Origin: an uncultured Bacteroidales bacterium
GTDB lineage: Bacteria > Bacteroidota > Bacteroidia > Bacteroidales > Bacteroidaceae
NCBI GenBank assembly: GCA_945837185.1
Contig: CAMAMZ010000105.1
Location: 1-7,198 of the forward strand
DNA: 7,198 nt
Reading direction: 5' to 3'
Below, piece after piece: positions 4,826 to 7,198 of the stretch (position 1 is its first letter; each line of letters begins with the position of its first letter). A model generated the notes under the pieces. It was given only the letters and a program-made list of their open reading frames with translations, was not told the origin of the DNA and made no database searches. The translations under genes were made by a program, and so were the position numbers.

Positions 4826-7198
4826 TTACAGTTTCTGTTCCACCTCTATCTCCATGAAGGTTTCCAGCATGTCGCCCTCCTGAATATCTCCATAGTTCAC
4901 CAGACTGATACCGCACTCCATGCCCATGGGCACCTCTTTGACATCGTCCTTATAGCGTTTCAAAGAATCGATGGGGGCAGTCTTCACTACGATACCATCT
5001 CGAATCACACGAACTTTATCCTTGTTATGCACCTTACCTTCCGTCACCAGACAGCCGGCCACAGTGCCCACTTTAGAAATCTTGTAAACCTGACGCACTT
5101 CCACCTGTCCGGTAATCACCTCTTTCTTCACCTTGTCGAGCATTCCCTGCATAGCCGAACGAACATCGTCGATGGCATCATAGATAACCGAATAGGTATT
5201 AATCTCAACACCTTCCTGTTCAGCCAACTTACGTGCAGCAGCCGAGGGGCGCACCTGGAATCCCACAATAATGGCATCCGAAGCATCAGCCAGCGTTACA
5301 TCGTTTTCTGAAATCTGACCTACAGCCTTATGAATCACATTCACATTCACCTTCTCAGTAGACAGTTTGATAAACGAATCGCTCAACGCCTCGATACTAC
5401 CATCGGTATCACCTTTCACGATAATATTCAACTCCTTGAATGAGCCCAACGCTATACGATGCGAGATATCATCGAGCGACAAACGTTTCTGTGTGCGCAA
5501 TCCCTGTTCACGCTGCAACTGTTCGCGCTTGTTGGCAATTTCGCGCACCTCCTGTTCCGTTTCCAACACATGGAAGGCATCGCCGGCCGTAGGAGCCCCA
5601 TTCAATCCCAAGATGATAGCCGGTTCAGCCGGTTTGGCACTCTCTATGCGCTGGTTGCGCTCGTTGAACATAGCCTTGATACGTCCCCAGCTTGTACCGG
5701 CAATAACATGGTCGCCCACTCTCAGCGTACCATTGCTCACCAATACCGTGCTCACATAGCCACGCCCTTTGTCGAGCGATGATTCGATAATCGTACCCAC
5801 AGCCTTGCGATTGGGATTAGCCTTCAAATCAAGCATTTCAGCCTCAAGCAGCACCTTTTCCATCAGTTCGTCCACACCAATTCCTTTTTTGGCACTGATT
5901 TCCTGACATTGGTATTTGCCGCCCCATTCCTCTACCAAGAGATTCATATTGGCAAGGTCCTCACGAATCTTGTCGGGGTTAGCTCCCGGTTTGTCGATCT
6001 TATTGATGGCAAACACCATAGGCACACCGGCAGCCTGTGCGTGCGCTATAGCCTCTCTTGTGGTAGGCATCACCGAGTCGTCGGCAGCAATGATGATGAT
6101 GGCAATATCCGTTACCTGTGCACCACGGGCACGCATAGCGGTAAAAGCCTCATGTCCGGGCGTGTCAAGGAATGTCACCTTCCGTCCGTTCTTCAACGTC
6201 ACACCATAAGCACCTATGTGCTGTGTAATACCACCGGCCTCACCCGCAATCACATTCGTATTGCGAATATGGTCAAGGAGCGACGTCTTACCATGGTCCA
6301 CATGTCCCATCACCGTAACGATAGGCGCACGCGGCACAAGGTCGGCCTCATCATCCTCCTCTACGCTCACAGCTTCCTGCACCTCTGCACTCACATATTC
6401 CGTAGAGAAGCCAAACTCCTCAGCCACCAGATTGATTGTTTCAGCATCCAAACGTTGGTTGATAGACACCATGATACCCACCCCCATGAGTGTAGAAATC
6501 ACCTGTGTCACACTGATATCCATCATGGTTGCCAGTTCGCTCACTGTCACGAACTCAGTCAGTTTCAGTGTTTTGCTCTCCTTGCGCTCTGCACGTGCCT
6601 CTTGGTCCATACGTTCCTGTACGGCCTCACGTTTCTCCTTTCTGTATTTAGCGCCTTTCTTTGTTTGGTTCTGTTTGTTTGTAAGGCGGGCCAACGTTTC
6701 CTTCACCTGGCGTGCTACGGCCTCATCATCCACCTCAATAGGTTTCTGGTTACGCTTTTTGTTCTTATTCGACTTGCCGTTTCCACCACCATTATTATTG
6801 GCATTGTTATTGGCGTTATTGTTCTTTTTCTTTCCACGGTTGCCTTCGGCCTCCGCAGCAATATCCACACGTTCCTTGCCAATGCGTTGGCGTTTTTTCT
6901 TTTCGCCCAAGGCCTGTTGCGACTTTTCCTCGCGTTCCTTTCGCTTCTCCTCCTTCGTCTTTTTCTTCGGGCGCGTACTCTGGTTGATGGCATTCAAGTC
7001 AATCTTGCCCAGCACGTTCACCTTGGGAGCATTCAGAATCTTTCGCTCGCTACTCAATTGGAAAACACCGGCTTCTGCCGTTTCTTGGCTATCGGCCGTA
7101 TCAGCCTGCGATGTTGTTGCCTGAGCCTCCCCATCCTGTGCAGCATGGGGGGCAGCTGCCGCTTTGGCCTTTGCCGGTTCCTGCACAGCTGCCTTTGC
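4826..7198 (-). CDS. infB: Translation initiation factor IF-2 (5'-truncated by the window edge)
   Basis: IF-2 is the GTPase that brings initiator fMet-tRNA to the 30S subunit and promotes 50S joining. The frame is open to the last base of the window, so the true start lies outside. The GTG at 7184-7186 is an internal Val codon and not a convincing start. Of the 790 residues visible (numbered from the first codon in the window), about 1-45 are Ala-rich and about 75-205 form a highly charged Lys/Arg/Glu linker with an Asn-rich tract. An IF2_N-type domain lies at about 211-263. The G domain starts near 289: GHVDHGKT (298-305), switch Thr325 in GGITQH, DTPGH (345-349), NKID (399-402) and SAK (435-437). 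Domain II starts near 467, domain III spans about 575-680, and the C-terminal initiator-tRNA-binding domain is about 690-790, with the typical GMECGI (759-764). All GTPase motifs are intact. The missing N-terminus probably holds a further small IF2 N-terminal domain. It is the first visible gene of the cluster and ends in TAA one base before sufB. Confidence 0.98.
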   Translation of the reverse strand, partial: AKAAVQEPAKAKAAAAPHAAQDGEAQATTSQADTADSQETAEAGVFQLSSERKILNAPKVNVLGKIDLNAINQSTRPKKKTKEEKRKEREEKSQQALGEKKKRQRIGKERVDIAAEAEGNRGKKKNNNANNNANNNGGGNGKSNKNKKRNQKPIEVDDEAVARQVKETLARLTNKQNQTKKGAKYRKEKREAVQERMDQEARAERKESKTLKLTEFVTVSELATMMDISVTQVISTLMGVGIMVSINQRLDAETINLVAEEFGFSTEYVSAEVQEAVSVEEDDEADLVPRAPIVTVMGHVDHGKTSLLDHIRNTNVIAGEAGGITQHIGAYGVTLKNGRKVTFLDTPGHEAFTAMRARGAQVTDIAIIIIAADDSVMPTTREAIAHAQAAGVPMVFAINKIDKPGANPDKIREDLANMNLLVEEWGGKYQCQEISAKKGIGVDELMEKVLLEAEMLDLKANPNRKAVGTIIESSLDKGRGYVSTVLVSNGTLRVGDHVIAGTSWGRIKAMFNERNQRIESAKPAEPAIILGLNGAPTAGDAFHVLETEQEVREIANKREQLQREQGLRTQKRLSLDDISHRIALGSFKELNIIVKGDTDGSIEALSDSFIKLSTEKVNVNVIHKAVGQISENDVTLADASDAIIVGFQVRPSAAARKLAEQEGVEINTYSVIYDAIDDVRSAMQGMLDKVKKEVITGQVEVRQVYKISKVGTVAGCLVTEGKVHNKDKVRVIRDGIVVKTAPIDSLKRYKDDVKEVPMGMECGISLVNYGDIQEGDMLETFMEIEVEQKL
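6791..6823 (-). repeat. Asn-rich NNNA micro-repeat inside the infB linker
   Basis: This stretch encodes an NNNA-NNNA-NNN tract (residues about 126-136 of the visible IF-2), a 12-base unit present 2.75 times. It is followed by a Gly/Asn/Lys-rich run. The copies differ at synonymous Asn positions (AAT versus AAC) while Ala is always GCC, so the protein repeat is better kept than the DNA repeat. It lies in the disordered linker between the N-terminal region and the IF2_N domain. Its low complexity suggests a flexible spacer that can change length by slippage without harming the GTPase core. That functional reading is inference. Confidence 0.75.

Larger units (their letters stand above)
1..7198 (-). 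other. infB-sufBCDS co-directional gene cluster (probable operon)
   Basis: Five genes run in the same direction with junctions of +1, +37, +6 and -10 bases. No rho-independent terminator or recognisable promoter lies between them. Such packing supports one transcript with translational coupling at three of the four junctions. The transcript start (upstream of infB, probably with nusA and rimP, from general knowledge of this locus) and the terminator are outside the window. Internal promoters within coding sequence cannot be excluded by eye. Confidence 0.8.

Noticed and set aside
4828..4838. Short inverted repeat (ACAG-TTT-CTGT) overlapping the infB stop.
   Set aside because: A four-base stem is too short to be a terminator or operator on its own and is expected by chance.
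3724..4857. A 377-codon open frame on the plus strand, antisense to sufB.
   Set aside because: Its codons align in register with sufB codons, so its stops would need TTA, CTA or TCA codons in sufB. It is open because sufB avoids those codons here. The translation resembles no family I know, and sufB is clearly the real gene.
6888..6904. Homopolymer A run (AAAAAAC on the coding strand) in infB resembling a -1 frameshift slippery site.
   Set aside because: The heptamer is not in the register required for X-XXY-YYZ slippage, and the zero frame continues intact through the full IF-2. Ordinary Lys codons explain it.
6715..6993. A 92-codon Arg-rich minus-strand frame inside infB.
   Set aside because: It is an out-of-frame reading of the purine-rich linker of infB, not a separate gene.
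6216..7124. A 302-codon plus-strand open frame opposite infB, with Leu/Phe/Pro/Ser-rich stretches that look membrane-like.
   Set aside because: The hydrophobic look is a by-product of reading the antisense of the Lys/Arg/Glu-rich IF-2 linker. No start context or family similarity supports it.
7184..7186. GTG as a possible start codon of infB.
   Set aside because: The frame stays open to the window edge with Ala/Lys-rich sequence that continues in the same style, and the usual N-terminal IF-2 domain is missing. The true start is upstream of the window.

Overview
The window is a compact block of five genes, all on the minus strand. Read in the direction of transcription, from high to low coordinates, they are infB (5' end cut by the window edge), sufB, sufC, sufD and sufS. 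Four genes are complete. The largest gap between genes is 37 bases, so this looks like one transcript joining the translation initiation factor IF-2 to the SUF iron-sulfur cluster assembly machinery. I see no tRNA, rRNA, insertion sequence, CRISPR array, prophage gene or toxin-antitoxin pair.

The organism is most likely a member of Bacteroidota, order Bacteroidales, and probably Prevotella-like. This is inferred from the character of the proteins: an IF-2 with a long Lys/Asn-rich linker and a conserved 'KVNVLGKIDLNAIN' segment, and a SufD ending in a CxxCxxC tail. It also fits the infB-suf gene order, as far as I recall that lineage. No taxonomic marker gene is present, so the assignment is an inference.

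Layout: 4826-7198 holds the last 790 codons of infB. 3379-4824 is sufB, starting one base after the infB stop. 3342-3378 is a purine-rich spacer, the only real intergenic gap. 2580-3341 is sufC. 1221-2573 is sufD, six bases after sufC. 1-1230 is sufS, overlapping the end of sufD by ten bases, with its stop at the very edge of the window. The infB promoter and the operon terminator lie outside the window.

How the genes work together: SufS takes sulfur from cysteine as a persulfide. The SufB-SufC2-SufD scaffold accepts it and builds a nascent Fe-S cluster, with SufC supplying ATPase-driven conformational change. No SufE/SufU sulfur carrier and no SufA/SufT-type delivery factor is present here, so they must be downstream or elsewhere. 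IF-2 is functionally separate but is placed to be co-expressed with the pathway. I judge this a conserved housekeeping locus and not a new system. The points worth a second look are the tight infB-sufB junction, the unusually cysteine-rich SufD, the leader in front of sufC, and the repetitive IF-2 linker.
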